From Nematostella vectensis (Eukaryota; Cnidaria; Anthozoa; Actiniaria; Edwardsiidae), in NCBI RefSeq assembly GCF_932526225.1, contig NC_064048.1, forward strand, positions 10,286,188-10,350,187: a stretch of DNA of 64,000 nt, given 5' to 3'. Position numbers and translations under genes: made by a program. The notes below the pieces were generated by a model. The model was given only the letters and a program-made list of their open reading frames with translations. It did no database searches and was not told the origin of the DNA. Below, piece after piece: positions 1 to 11,443 of the stretch; within the stretch, counting starts at the first letter, position 1; each line of letters opens with the position of its first letter.

Positions 1-2267
1 CCAGGAACAGGTTTTCTCACACCATCTGTCATTCCAAGATTTATCCATTCTTCTGAGGTGCGAGTGTCATACTCAGTGTCATCAAATATGTGCAGCGGGA
101 GGAATGATGGGAATGGGGCAACGTCACCATTGGTCATCCCTGTTAGGTTAACAGACATGTTGTAGTCTTCCCGTGGCATCAGATCACCCGTGTTGACACC
201 AAACTCTTCAAGAAGATTGTTAATGTCCTGCTTGGCATATATCCTCTTCCGTCTGAAAAGTTGACACAATCACATTTAGTATGACAGGCGTGTAGGCCTT
301 TTTAAGGTTCCCCATCTAGGTCCAACAGAAGCCCAATTATTGTGAAGGATATTACATACAAAGTTGCACTTGCCTTGCTTGAGTTGACAAGAGTTTTCAA
401 GAAGAATAATCATCAATATATATAGGTTGCGTGGAGGGTGCATTCACACAGACTACCCTCAAGACTATGGGCTGTATATATACAAAGACTAAGTAAGATG
501 ACCCACAAAGAGTATATCTAGTGTACCTTTCAATCTCAATTTTTCTAGGAACTTGTCCCATCTCTGCTTTGTAAGGAAGCTGAACTTTAGGAGCCCACGC
601 CTGGGTGGGGAAGTCCTGTGGTATAAAAATAGTATGGCATTTGAGAGCTGAATACCTTATACACAAAATAAATTCAAACATTGTAATGAGCCAATTTAAT
701 GGAAATGATTGCAAATAAAGATAAAGCAATCAACTTGGCCTTATCAACCATGGCTAGCACAGACAACGGCTAAACTATAGAATTCAGGGCCATGTCGAAA
801 CTTATTTGCATATCCATTGTATTTTTTGAGCTGTTCTATAGAAATCAAGGTGCAAGGTCTTTCTTATCTTTATATGATAAGTTGCTTTTAGTTGCTGTTA
901 TTTTGCCGCTAAAAAAATTGAGCGCACACTAGTTTGCCACGCAAACAGTACATGATCGCAAGTCCGCTGTTCATCCTGTATTGTATAGTTGCTCCCAGAC
1001 TGTAGTATCATTCAATCATAAAGCAAGCTTTGAACGACTTAAAAACAGAATGTACTTACAGAGACTGTGACGGGAGCACTTGTTGGTCCATGCTGTTGCT
1101 CCTTTAATACATTTATGAAAGCCTCTTCATTATCAGGTCCCTTGAACGTGTTCACTTCAAGAAGGAAGAGAAAATAGTGGAATTAGGTTTAAAATTGATT
1201 CAGCAAGCTTTCAAGTGACTTGAAAGAAAGTCTAAGCTACTTGTAGTTGAGTTGTGTTTAGGCAAAGCAGATAGTTTGCTGTTAATCTGACATTTATATC
1301 GATTCTGGCAGCTTTACTGTATGGTGGACTCGGTACTCTTGATATTTAAAACAAGATTCTTGCATTTTCTCATTCATGCATGTGTTTATCCTCTAATAAG
1401 ATGTACAGATGTCACAATGTGTCATGGATACCAAAGCATGCAATGAAACGCAATTGAGTTGTGTGACTGTTGTTTGTGACAACAAGCATTTTGTGCATCG
1501 GGAGAGGCCCCACCCACCCCCCTCCCCCCCCAAAAAGAGATCTATTTGCTTTTATACAGTGTTTTCTTACATTAAAAACTAGTTCTAGGAAAAGCATGCT
1601 CACATGCTGACGCCAATAGTGCATGTGTCCTCTAATAACACATGGGTCCTTGACCATTCAGTCTGCATGGTTTACGAGTGTCGTATAATTTTATATTAGG
1701 TACATGAATTATTTGGCTACTTTTGCCTACCTTTAGGTGTATGTTTCACCTTAGCGGCTTTCCATAAAGTACTCTGCGATGCAGATGGGCCAATGGCAAC
1801 ATTCTAAAATATATACAGAACTGTATCAGGCTCTCTAGGTAAGAGCTGTAAAGGATTGTTTCCCAAACAAAGCGACAGATTCAGGAGAAATAGGCACGGA
1901 AATCTGTACAATTGCCACTCTTTGGTCTACGGCCACCGGGCCCCTCCTACACTGTAGCACACGCGTATTTATTTCTGACAATGAAAAGGATTTCTAGCTA
2001 TTATTCGTGATAAAAGCCAAAAAAACGACAAACTTTGACCAAAACTTTTACGGTCATTGGATACTTTTGACGTAAAAAAATAAATCTCACCGTGACATCA
2101 TTTCCAGCACCCTCGGCCAGTATATCAGAGTAATACCCTCTCTGTTTGATATTTGGGTAACTTAGTCCCGCAGACTGAGGTGAACGAGGAGAAATAATCC
2201 TCCTCCCGCTCGGAGATTTAGGCATCGACATGTTGTGGTTTGAGCTCCGCGCGCGCCCGTTCTGCAT
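1..2267 (-). CDS. DNAH1: DNAH1-like axonemal dynein heavy chain, N-terminal exons (partial)
   Basis: Five coding exons can be joined on the minus strand: 2267-2091, 1803-1731, 1154-1060, 615-527 and 252-1 (continues off the left edge), about 228 codons. All junctions are GT-AG and phases agree. The start is the ATG at 2267. The N-terminus is basic and Ser/Pro-rich, then carries IKQRGYYSDIL. Later exons carry DFPTQAWAPKVQLPY, PRKIEIERRKRIYAKQDI, LPLHIFDDTEYDTRTSEEW and GVRKPVPG. These blocks occur in the same order in the N-terminal tail of vertebrate DNAH1, an inner-arm dynein heavy chain of motile cilia. The motor (AAA+) part lies outside the window. The family is recognised from memory of these motifs, so the DNAH1 assignment is strong but unsearched. 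A transcript may start further upstream; the DNA at 2280-2550 is comparatively GC-rich and could be promoter. Confidence 0.88.
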
Positions 2268-2747
2268 AGCTCAAGTTTCCACGCAAAATTAGAACGGATT
2301 CCACAGTTCCTTGGATAAAATCTTATTCCTTAAAGCATAAAGAGCTCTAGGAGAACTGTAACTTGGCGATACTGTCTTTTTCCGCCATTGAAACTTGTTA
2401 TTTTTTGGATGTCTTGAGTCTTCTCGATATTTTGACGGTCTTTGCCGACTAACGTTTCCCGGGCGACCGCGTAGTAGAGCTCCCGGATGTTGGCGCCATA
2501 ATTCGGGAGCACACAGGGAGCCCATTAAAGGCGGACGGTTAGAGCACATAAGCAAATTTGTACAGCGCTAAATTTTGCGGAAGTTTCCACTTTTACTGCC
2601 AATACCTGGTTTCAGCAGGTATAACAAGGGCGAGTACCACCATTAAGGGTGGCGTCAGGGGCTGGTTTTGACTATGCCGTACGCCCCATACGAGTCGGTT
2701 ATAAGTGCTGGGGCGGCGGAGAGGTCACGAAAGAGGGTTGAGGGTTG

Positions 2748-2990
2748 CTAGGAGTGGTTTAATATTAACAGCGCTGGCTTGATAGTCTTGGATATACGAA
2801 AAAGGGCTGTCTGAGTTATGGAAACGAACACATTGTTTACAGCTCAGATTGACCTTCTCACTCACTTTTTCTGATACTTATTAGGGCTTAAAATTATAAA
2901 GGTTAGTCTATTTATCCAGGTAATTTTTTAGATTTTATTGTTAATTTCGAAATTCACAACAGCTGAAACTGACCCACATCTCAAAATTAA
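2748..2990 (+). repeat. Left copy of ~240-bp inverted repeat (DIRS terminus-like)
   Basis: Starting at ctaggagtggttt, this segment matches the reverse complement of 11187-11443 along its length with scattered differences. Shared blocks include ggcttgatagtcttgga, aagggctgtctga, cattgtttacag, tctatttatccaggt and ttcacaacagctgaaact. The partner copy sits directly upstream of the DIRS gag start. DIRS elements are known to have inverted termini, so this may be the far end of the same element or the end of a second copy. Confidence 0.75.
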
Positions 2991-3025
2991 TTTCAGTTTT
3001 TGTATACTTACATGTCATTAATTAA

Positions 3026-3652
3026 GGTAATTCCCTTGAAATAGTTCTACAACCCAGAATTTTTTTTAACTTGGCATAAACAATATTCAAGTTAAGGGCT
3101 TTCAAAAAATGTAATAAAAAATGGGGGTACCGACCTCGTTTTCACAACAGAGGGGCGTAGAGTTGACGCGTTTTTACTGATAGCGCAAGGAAAAATCCCA
3201 GCTCTTAGTTTTCAAAAAGAGTGCCTAGTCTTTAGAAAATTAAGTTGTGTTTGTCGAGCTGCCAAAATCCGATCTCCTAAACAATAACCCGTAGTAGCTA
3301 ATGTTCAAAACAAATCATATTTTAAGAGATCGCACTAGAAGACATTGTTTTCGTCACTATTCATACGGTAAAAAGCGCCATTTTGAAGTATTTTTACGGC
3401 TTAAGAAAAATAACAAAACTTCTACAACCCAACTTTATTTCTTCTTTTAGTATATCATTTTTCCGTATATATTTTACTATTTGAGCAAATAAAAAATGGG
3501 GGTAACCGACTTCGTTTTTCTGTCAAAGCGATTTTAAGTAAAAAAACGCGCGCCTTTTGCTGTGCGCGCGCACTTAATACTAGAAAATTCGAACAAACAG
3601 TGCGCTTAACTATGCGCAGAAGGGGTGCGCAGTGCAATTCAAGGGAATTACC
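3026..3652. mobile_element. TTAA-flanked MITE with 15-bp terminal inverted repeats
   Basis: The left end ggtaattcccttgaa (3026-3040) and right end ttcaagggaattacc (3638-3652) are perfect reverse complements. Both are flanked by TTAA (3022-3025 and 3653-3656), the target duplication typical of piggyBac-type transposition. The 627-bp interior has no convincing coding region. It contains a direct repeat: aaaaatgggggtaccgacc near 3118 and aaaaaatgggggtaaccgac near 3491, each followed by a ttcgtttt-like run. It looks like a non-autonomous element; the superfamily is inferred from the TTAA duplication only. Confidence 0.75.
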
Positions 3653-3829
3653 TTAAACACGCACGCGCACTATAAAAGGGAGCTCCCTAGGAAAGCTCCG
3701 GAAAATCTGTCAATCAAATCTGTAACGTTTATCAATTACCTATTTGTTTGGTGTGATTTAAAGACACTACAGGAAATAGATATTGAAGGCCAACAAATTC
3801 ATACCCTAGGAAAATATATTAAGAAAGTA

Positions 3830-4669
3830 CTATACTGTCTCTCTCGCCAAAGATTGACGAAGTTCGGGCTTCATTTACAATGCAAATCTGGACTTCGTCT
3901 GTATTACAGAATCGTGGCTTAAACCTCACATTCCAGACGACTTCGTTTCAATCTCTGGCTACAATATCATACGACTGGATAGAGAGTCTACCGAACATGG
4001 GGGAGTTTGTATGTACGTTCGGGATCATATTCGTTTCAAGATCCTAACGGATATTATGGACGATAATTTCGAAGTTTTGTGGGTCCAGATCTGGCTGCCG
4101 CGACTCCCAAGGGGCATACAGTCTATTATAATTGGAACTGTTTACCATCCTCCGAGTTCAAGTGATCCATTGATTCTTGCTTACTTGCATGAATCGATGT
4201 CGATAGTGGAAGCTCAGTTCACTGACTGTGGAGTTATTTTACTTGGCGATTATAACAAGCTGGGCATGACCCGTATAAAGAACGCCTACGGTGTCAAACA
4301 AATCGTCCCATTCCCGACTCGTGGTAACAACAAATTAGACCTAGTGTTTACCGACCTCAGTGCATTTTACGAAGTTCCGATAAAGCGTCCTCCTTTTGGT
4401 CTCTCCGATCATGACTCTGTTGAAGTCCAACCCGTGGCTAGACAGAAGTTTCCAGATAACAAAGTCTTGCTCAAGTCACGTGATCTAAGATCAACTAAGC
4501 GTGTCTTGCTATGCAGAAGTACCTGGAAGAAGTAAACACTGACCTCTTGGTAGGATCCAAAGTCTCATGCGAGGAGAAGTGCCAAATCTTCGAAACTATC
4601 ATGAAGATTGGCATGGACTTTATTATGCCTGTTATGTCGAAAAAGTTAGTTAGCAGTGAACCAGCGTAG
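3830..4669 (+). pseudogene. LINE apurinic-type endonuclease region, frameshifted
   Basis: This is the 5' part of a CR1/L2-like non-LTR retrotransposon. Reading in pieces gives SPKIDEVRASFTMQ, then after a one-base slip near 3881 LDFVCITESWLKPHIPDDF, GGVCMYVRDHIRF, GTVYHPPS, LLGDYN, LDLVFTD and LSDHDSV. These are the ordered blocks of an APE-type endonuclease, the enzyme that nicks target DNA before reverse transcription. A second frameshift lies near 4498. A TAG at 4667-4669 interrupts the linker where related elements have a Trp codon. The copy is therefore dead as it stands. The 5' end of the LINE probably lies just after the TTAA at 3653-3656, although nothing recognisable is seen before about 3830. 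Confidence 0.8.
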
Positions 4670-4681
4670 ATCAAAGATCAC

Positions 4682-6484
4682 TTGAAATATCTAATTAGTG
4701 AGCGTCAGTCAGCCTTTGCCCAGGGCGACCACGCTGAATTCAAACGTCTGCGCAACCATGTTAATCGCCTGCGCAAGTCGTGTCGGGAAAAATACTACAC
4801 CTCGAAGGTCGAACACCTCAGGAACTGCGAACCGCGCAAATGGTGGAGTGAAGTGAAATCATTGAGCGGCATGAAATCTGCTGTGCGCTCAGATACACGA
4901 TCGGTTCTGAAGCATATCGACACTGGATCAGATGATGATCCTGCTTCTCTCGCTAATATAATCAACGAGGCGTTCCTTGCGCCAATGGCTTTTTTCACTC
5001 CGCTGTGCGCTGACGCCTCTCCAACTATTCCACCCACCGATTCGCCTTCCGTTACGGAGCTTGGTGTTCTAAAGAAATTGTCGTCGCTTAATACAACTAA
5101 AGCTACTCGCCCAGATGGTGTCCCCGGATGGTTACTCAAAGAAAACGCTGACCTCTTGGCGCCGGCTGTCACAAGCATTATCAACACTTCTTTTGCTGAG
5201 GGCAGGCTCCCTCAGTCCTGGAAACACGAGGATGTTGCTCCTGTTCCGAAGCAAAAGCCAGTGCATGATATTAACAAACACCTTCGTCCCATCTCCCTGA
5301 CGCCGATTCTCTCAAAGGTGGCCGAGGACTTCGTTGTTGAGAATCACGTGAAGCCAGCAGTTCTCGCTAAAGTCGATCCAAGGCAGTTCGGCACTGTTCC
5401 CGGTTCTAGCACCACTGAAGCCCTGATTAGTATGGTCCATTCATGGAACCAGGCAACTGATGGCAACGGGGCTACTGTAAGGGTTGTCCTGTTTGACTTC
5501 AGGAAAGCATTTGATCTTATCGATCATAACATTCTACTAACAAAGCTGCGCACCTTCAACATCCCTGACGCAATAATCGCCTGGATCACTGATTTCCTAT
5601 CATGCAGAAAACAGCGCGTCAAACTGGGACAGGATTGCCTTTCTGAATGGGGCGTGGTCCCAGCCGGAGTTCCACAAGGGAAAAAATTGGGCCCCTGGCT
5701 ATTCATAGCGATGATCAATGACCTCGATATCGCCGACACTGAGTTGTGGAAATACGTTGATGACACGACAATTTCCGAAACAGTCCCGAAGTCCAAAGTC
5801 AGCACCATTCAAGCGGCTGTTGATTCCCTGGCCAGCAGCTCTGCCTCAAACAAGTTCCAGCTCAATGAGTCCAAGTGCAAGGAAATGAGGATAAGTTTTA
5901 GCACTAGTGACACTTATTTCGATCCAATAGTTGTAAACGAAGTTGAAATTGAAAAGGTTTCATGTGCTAAAATTTTAGGTCTCCATATTTCTTGTGACCT
6001 CAAATGGAACGATCACATTGATGATATCATTACAAAGTGCAAAAAGCGCATGTTCGGTCTGCGTCAGCTTAAACGTTCAGGCCTTGGCAAGTCCGTACTA
6101 GTTAGTTTTTTCCGCACTTGTGTCAGGCCTATCACGGAATATGCTTGCCCAGTCTATCATGATAGTCTTCCAAGCTACCTATCTAATTCACTAGAACAAG
6201 TTCAACGCCGCGGGCTACGCATTATATATCCATACTGCCCGTACGAGGAGGCCTTAGCGGAGGCAGAACTTGTCAGTCTAGCTGACCGTCGCCAGTCTCT
6301 GACCGATACCCTCTTCGACAAGATCGTTAGCAACAAAGCCTGTAAGCTTAATAAGCTCTTACCACCTGTGAACGATGCTAACATTTCTCTGAGACGTAAA
6401 CGCCTTTTTAATGTTCCAAGGTATAAGAGCGGCCGTTTTGGCAATAGTTTTATAATTAAGAATGCTTCCTCCCGTTTTACTTAG
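4682..6484 (+). CDS. Reverse transcriptase ORF of CR1/L2-like LINE
   Basis: This 600-codon ORF has the reverse transcriptase core of a CR1/L2-type LINE. FDFRKAFDLIDH (about residues 271-282) is motif A. GVPQGKKLGPWLF (about 329) is motif B. YVDD (358-361) is the catalytic box. The thumb-like tail has LGLHISCDLKWNDH, FGLRQLKRSG and YACPVYHDSLP. It continues in frame from the endonuclease segment once the upstream TAG is bypassed, so the ATG at 4682 is only the first Met of the surviving open stretch. Motif B has Lys where relatives usually have Thr. About 110 bp of 3' UTR follow, ending near 6600 in tctatctcatctctatctcta, a short-repeat tail typical of this LINE group. No host function is suggested. 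Confidence 0.88.
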   Translation: MKYLISERQSAFAQGDHAEFKRLRNHVNRLRKSCREKYYTSKVEHLRNCEPRKWWSEVKSLSGMKSAVRSDTRSVLKHIDTGSDDDPASLANIINEAFLAPMAFFTPLCADASPTIPPTDSPSVTELGVLKKLSSLNTTKATRPDGVPGWLLKENADLLAPAVTSIINTSFAEGRLPQSWKHEDVAPVPKQKPVHDINKHLRPISLTPILSKVAEDFVVENHVKPAVLAKVDPRQFGTVPGSSTTEALISMVHSWNQATDGNGATVRVVLFDFRKAFDLIDHNILLTKLRTFNIPDAIIAWITDFLSCRKQRVKLGQDCLSEWGVVPAGVPQGKKLGPWLFIAMINDLDIADTELWKYVDDTTISETVPKSKVSTIQAAVDSLASSSASNKFQLNESKCKEMRISFSTSDTYFDPIVVNEVEIEKVSCAKILGLHISCDLKWNDHIDDIITKCKKRMFGLRQLKRSGLGKSVLVSFFRTCVRPITEYACPVYHDSLPSYLSNSLEQVQRRGLRIIYPYCPYEEALAEAELVSLADRRQSLTDTLFDKIVSNKACKLNKLLPPVNDANISLRRKRLFNVPRYKSGRFGNSFIIKNASSRFT

Positions 6485-6642
6485 ATTTTATATACTTCTA
6501 TTAGTTTCCCTGTAAATAATTTTAGTGTAAATAATTTCATAATTCAACCCTTGGGTTGCGAGGATTTTATTCAATAAACTATCTATCTCATCTCTATCTC
6601 TATATAAAAGTTATGCAACATTTTGGAAAACCAAGGCACAGT

Positions 6643-7050
6643 CAGGGGCGTACGCAGCCTATAGGCCTGCAGTCACTGGACTGCAAAAAAAAAAAATGGC
6701 GATCTTATTTGCATAACGAGGGGGAAAATCAAATCTTTACTCATTCATTTGTATGTAGGTAGTTTTATATATATGATGAGAACAAAAACTATAATTTTCT
6801 TAATCATGGTAGTCTACAGATGATTTCCAAACATATTGTTATGTCGTTTGGTACCACTGAAGTCCTATTTTAGATCGAGGATGACAGAGGATCGTTTAAT
6901 AATCTCAAAAGTCTGACGCATTGAAGCCAATTTCAAGCCCAAAAGCAGGAGCTACGAAATCTGCACGGGAATGCGGGATGAGGGGCCACGCCCTCATTCA
7001 GCTTCTGAATGCTATGACTGCAACTAGTTAAAATCCTGCGTACGCCCCTG
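6643..7050. mobile_element. hAT-like MITE, 408 bp
   Basis: The ends CAGGGGCGTACGCAG (6643-6657) and CTGCGTACGCCCCTG (7036-7050) are perfect 15-bp inverted repeats beginning with CAGGGG, as in many hAT elements. ACAGT is present on both sides (6638-6642 and 7051-7055); a full 8-bp hAT duplication is not clear. There is no coding capacity. It lies between the 3' tail of the CR1/L2-like LINE and a second LINE fragment. Confidence 0.7.
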
Positions 7051-7141
7051 ACAGTTAAATCAAAATAGTGGAAAGCTACGCACTTATTGCAAGATCAAGA
7101 CAAATTTTAAACTAGAAAAAATATTTATCAGAAGCTAATGT

Positions 7142-7708
<567 letters not shown>

Positions 7709-7769
7709 CAAATCAGTCGAGACTTCAAAGCGTGCGAACGTGTTTCACGGAGCTCCCGACAAACCAGAA

Positions 7770-8561
7770 AATGAGTCGAGCTACAGTGCAAGTAAGTAAT
7801 AATTTGGTATTTTTGTAATCAGAAATGTTTTAAAATGCAGCGGTATCTGAAGCATAAAAAGTACAATGTTTTACAGCAGAAAATACACATCTCCATCGTA
7901 AATAGAATGGATTTTTTCCCCCTTTTACGTGAGTACTAAAGTTTCCCCGTTCGGACTTAGGCATGTTTGTGGCTTTATTTCATCATTAAATCCTCAAAAT
8001 TGTTGAAAAGAGAGAAACCTGTAAGTCCTTCTCTCTTACGGGTTTTAGATAACCGACGACGTAATGTAAACAAACGAGAGCACAACTTCATTTGCGTCGC
8101 TCGTATTTCGCTTCTAAAGTCCAAGGATAAAGTCCAAGTTTTTTGGCACTTGAGTTGTACATTTTTCAAAGACTTATCCGCTTATGAAGTGCTTTTCTCA
8201 ATCTTTACCCAAGTTGCATCGATTCTTTGCTATAGTATTCATAATAACCATTCCGCTTCTCAGTGAAAAAAATGGCATTCAAGTTTTGTTAGGCAATGCG
8301 TGAGATCTCTTAAAAATAGAATAAGCTAATGCCTGTAAAAAAAACATTGATTGTTGCACTTAGATCATGTGTTGTAAATAAAGCGAATATAATAATTGCT
8401 TTTCTTCCTTTTGTCACTTTATCTTTGACCTATTTACATTTCAATCACAGACCTATCCAAGTGCACAAAGTTTGAAGCCAAAGTTCCAATGCATCTCCTC
8501 AAACCACCACTCGTACTACCAGCTCTCCACTACCAGTACAATGTTAATATTTGTTTATTGT
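7770..8561 (+). CDS. Possible two-exon small ORF of unknown function
   Basis: ATG at 7770 opens MSRATVQ and is followed exactly in phase by a good donor (gtaagtaat). The next strong acceptor, tttcaatcacag, ends at 8451. It opens an in-phase exon starting TYPSAQSLKPKFQC and ending FVYCK with a TAA just after 8558. The joined product would be only about 45 residues and matches no family I recognise. The evidence is limited to the donor, polypyrimidine tract, acceptor and matching phase, so a non-coding exon or chance is quite possible. Confidence 0.22.
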
Positions 8562-8737
8562 AAATAACTGGATAAGGCATGATCAAGTGTGCTTTACATG
8601 CACAGACTGATCTTGCAGTTTACAATATCATTCATGTAAGCACTGTACCTGAAGATATTCCCAAAATATAAAGTGTAATTCAGTGTAAATAACAGCATGA
8701 AAACATTAATAAAAACTACTTGTTGTTTGAGTTGATT

Positions 8738-8911
8738 AGGCAGCATGCCTATAGTCATCCTCACATTGTATCATATATGAACAACACTGATGACAGTGCA
8801 TTACAAAATATATATGTCCTAGTCAACAATTGGAATTCTACTGGAGGCAGTCTCAAGGAGGAAGTAAGATATAAAGTGAAGGCTAATACAGATATGAGAG
8901 CCATGGGAGTG
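8738..8911 (+). other. Possible internal exon, unrecognised
   Basis: An open frame bounded by an acceptor-like gttgattag and a donor-like gtaagtttg. It encodes QHAYSHPHIVSYMNN, then YVLVNNWNSTGGSLKEE and ends RAMGV. Its phase does not fit the upstream candidate exon, and no family is recognised. It sits between the truncated LINE and the decayed DIRS element and could be part of an unknown gene or repeat. The rest of 8562-9355 shows nothing recognisable. Confidence 0.2.
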
Positions 8912-9355
8912 TAAGTTTGTATTTCAAGGATGCATTAAATCATCTTTATTTTATTATCTGCATTTTCCTAATATTGGATGGAACTCCCAAATCCAAGCAG
9001 GGGAGAGTTAGGGGTATGGGGGCCTGTTCCCTTTTCTAAAAATATAGGAATCAGAAAACCCTTGTTGTATAGATTGTTTATTGTTTCATCTTTTTAAAAT
9101 GTTTTCACAATGATGGAAAAATAAACTGCATTGTTAGGGAAATTTAGGTTGCCTTTGTTATTGAATAGTTACACAAAATAGTTGTATAGGAAAGATGTGT
9201 CATGAACTACACAGAAATAACACACCAATTTAGTATATTCAACATACACATTAACCAAGATCTGTTGTAACGATGAAAAATATTTTATAAAAATAAAGAT
9301 ACACATTTTAGGAACCTGGGCATATGGAGATGGGCTATTATTTAATAGTAGGTCC

Positions 9356-10469
9356 TAGGATGTTAAGCTCAGTGGAGTGGCTCGTGCCCATATGATTCAC
9401 TACTGGAATAGTGGTAGTGTTATCAATCATAACCCTGATGTGCACATTGTGGAGGTCCTTACGAAAGGTTTTGAGCCCCAGTAGAACTGCTAGTAGCTCT
9501 AGGTAATTAATATGGTACTTTTGTTCATCAATAGACCATGTCCCCCCTGTGCTTTTGTCGGTAAAGACTAGCCTATATTAGACGCGTCAGTGGTCAAGGT
9601 ATAGGAAGGAGTTCCCTTGGAAAATAAGATTAAAGTTGTTGACCACATTATTTTCCCACCAAACAAGCTCTGCTTTAGCGTCCGCCGATAGACTGAGATT
9701 TTTATCAAAATTGCCTTTGTTAGCGGCCAATGCCTTAGTTTTGTCCTGTTCAAGAGATCGATAGTAGAGCGGTCCATACATCATTTCAGGAAATGTGGAT
9801 ATAATTTTTCTAATAACACATGCGAGTTCCCGAATTGTGATACTCTTGGAGTGCAAAAGGTTGTGACAACAACAACAACAAGTTGTTGTGAGGGAATGAA
9901 AGCGGGTTTGTCTTGGTGGATCACAAAACCAAGGTTATCAAAAATAGTGAAGGTGTCGATGACATTCGCTGCACAACGCGCAGCCGTGTTTCCTTGCAGG
10001 AATAAATCATCAATGTAGCTAGCTACAATGTGACCCATATTGTGGAGCGCCGCTAGTGGGGGTTTTAATAATTTAGTAAATACCCGCGGGCATGAAGCCA
10101 ATCCATTTGGCAGACACGTAAATTGGAAGGCCGCCCCAAACAAATCGAAGATTATGACGAGGGGGTCAACCGCTATCGAAAAATACGCATCTTTAAGATC
10201 TAAGCTAGCCATGTAGCATTTTTTCTCAACCAGTTTCAGAATTGATGTCAAAGTGCCCATTTTGAAGTGGTCATATATTCGTCCAAACCTTTGAGGTTAA
10301 GAATCATAGGATGGCCACCGTCCTTTTTAGGACGGATGAAGATATTGGAAATAAATTTCCCTGGTGAGTGGTATGTCGGCTCAACTACGCCTTTCTTTAA
10401 AATTTTTGAGATTTCTGAGTCGATTATAAGTGATTCTGCCTTAGAGATTGTGATATTCGGCCGTGGCAT
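9356..10469 (-). pseudogene. DIRS-type retroelement reverse transcriptase and RNase H, decayed
   Basis: Read on the minus strand, the pieces are ordered as in DIRS-like tyrosine-recombinase retroelements. ILKKGVVEPTYHSPGKFISN and RPKKDGGHPMILNLKGL come first, then ASLDLKDAYFSIAV (RT motif A), LPNGLASCPRVFTKLLKPPL and SYIDDLFLQG (catalytic box). RNase H-like blocks follow: TDASNIG, INYLELLAVLLGLKTF, IRVMIDNTT and VVNHMGTSHSTELN. Frameshifts lie near 10275, near 9590 and around an AAC/GTT triplet expansion at 9866-9884. No tyrosine recombinase ORF is found downstream, and the homology stops near 9356. The element is non-autonomous and probably truncated. Confidence 0.85.
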
Positions 10470-10561
10470 ATTAAAGGGCCTGCCATCAAAACTGATAATT
10501 GCCCCTTTGACAGTGGTAAGGAGTTCTCTGTCAGAAGTAATCTCGTCTGCGAGACGGTGAA

Positions 10562-11180
10562 TCAGTTCTTTTCTTTCCTTGCCTTCGTCTGATTCCGTCC
10601 CGCACTCTTGTACAAAAAAGGCTTGTCACGGTTTCCACTCTGGTTGAATCGGGCATATGAGGGTTTCCCGTGTTTGCCCCTGCCGCCCTGACGGCTGTTT
10701 GATGACTTGTCAAAGGTTTTAACGGCCCCAAGAGTTTTAGCTATGCTATTCATTTCCTTTGCATCTCTGATCTGTTTTGCCAGATCTTCGCCAATCAAGA
10801 GTTGCCAGATCTTCGCCAAACAAGTGTTGTTGTTGGTCATGTGGTGTACAAAGGGAGTAGTAATCCCTGTTTAGGGCAGGCTTTATTTGCTCCCGCCGAA
10901 CATTAGAAAGTTCGGCGATGGCATGGCCCAACAACCTCATGGCATCTATCGCCTGCAACTTATTCACTTCATAGGCGGCGCCCTTTGCCCCTTCCGTGTG
11001 AAGGTTATCGCAGCATTGTAGGATGCTGAACGTGGCCTTTTGAAGGCTTTGCTGGACATTGGCCAGCTTTATGTCAGCCTTTCGTTTATAGTTGTTGAGC
11101 TTATTCCAGATCTCGGGATTCACCCGCGGGACAGTCATGCTTGCACAATTTATCATAACAAAAACTGTAATTTTAATCAA
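10562..11180 (-). pseudogene. DIRS-type gag-like protein, frameshifted by a short tandem duplication
   Basis: The frame opens just inside the right inverted repeat. It encodes VNPEIWNKLNNYKRKADIKL and ANVQQSLQKATFSILQCCDNL, a helical gag-like region seen upstream of RT in DIRS elements. Near 10780-10825 the sequence gccagatcttcgccaa occurs twice within about 30 bp. This small tandem duplication shifts the frame, and the second frame continues with DLAKQIRDAKEMNSIAKTLG and a basic Gly/Arg/Ser-rich tail. The gag assignment rests on position and pattern. The polypeptide is followed directly by the RT region. Confidence 0.7.
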
Positions 11181-11186
11181 AATTTT

Positions 11187-11443
11187 AAATGAGATGTGAG
11201 TAAGTTTCAGCTGTTGTGAATTCGAAATAAACAGTAAAATCTAAAAAAAAAAGGACCTGGATAAATAGACTTACCTTTATAATTTCAAGCCCCAATAAAA
11301 GTAAGTAAAAGTGAGAGAAGGTCAATCTGAGTTATGGAAACGATGCCTGCTGTAAACAATGTGATCGGTTCCATAAATCAGACAGCCCTTTTTTATAAAT
11401 CCAAGACTATCAAGCCAGTGCTGTTAATATAAAACCTCCTAGG
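11187..11443 (-). repeat. Right copy of ~240-bp inverted repeat (DIRS 5' terminus)
   Basis: Reverse complement of 2748-2990 with scattered differences. The outer end is cctcctagg and the inner end is about 10 bp from the gag start. Position and orientation fit the 5' inverted terminal repeat of the DIRS element. Confidence 0.78.
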
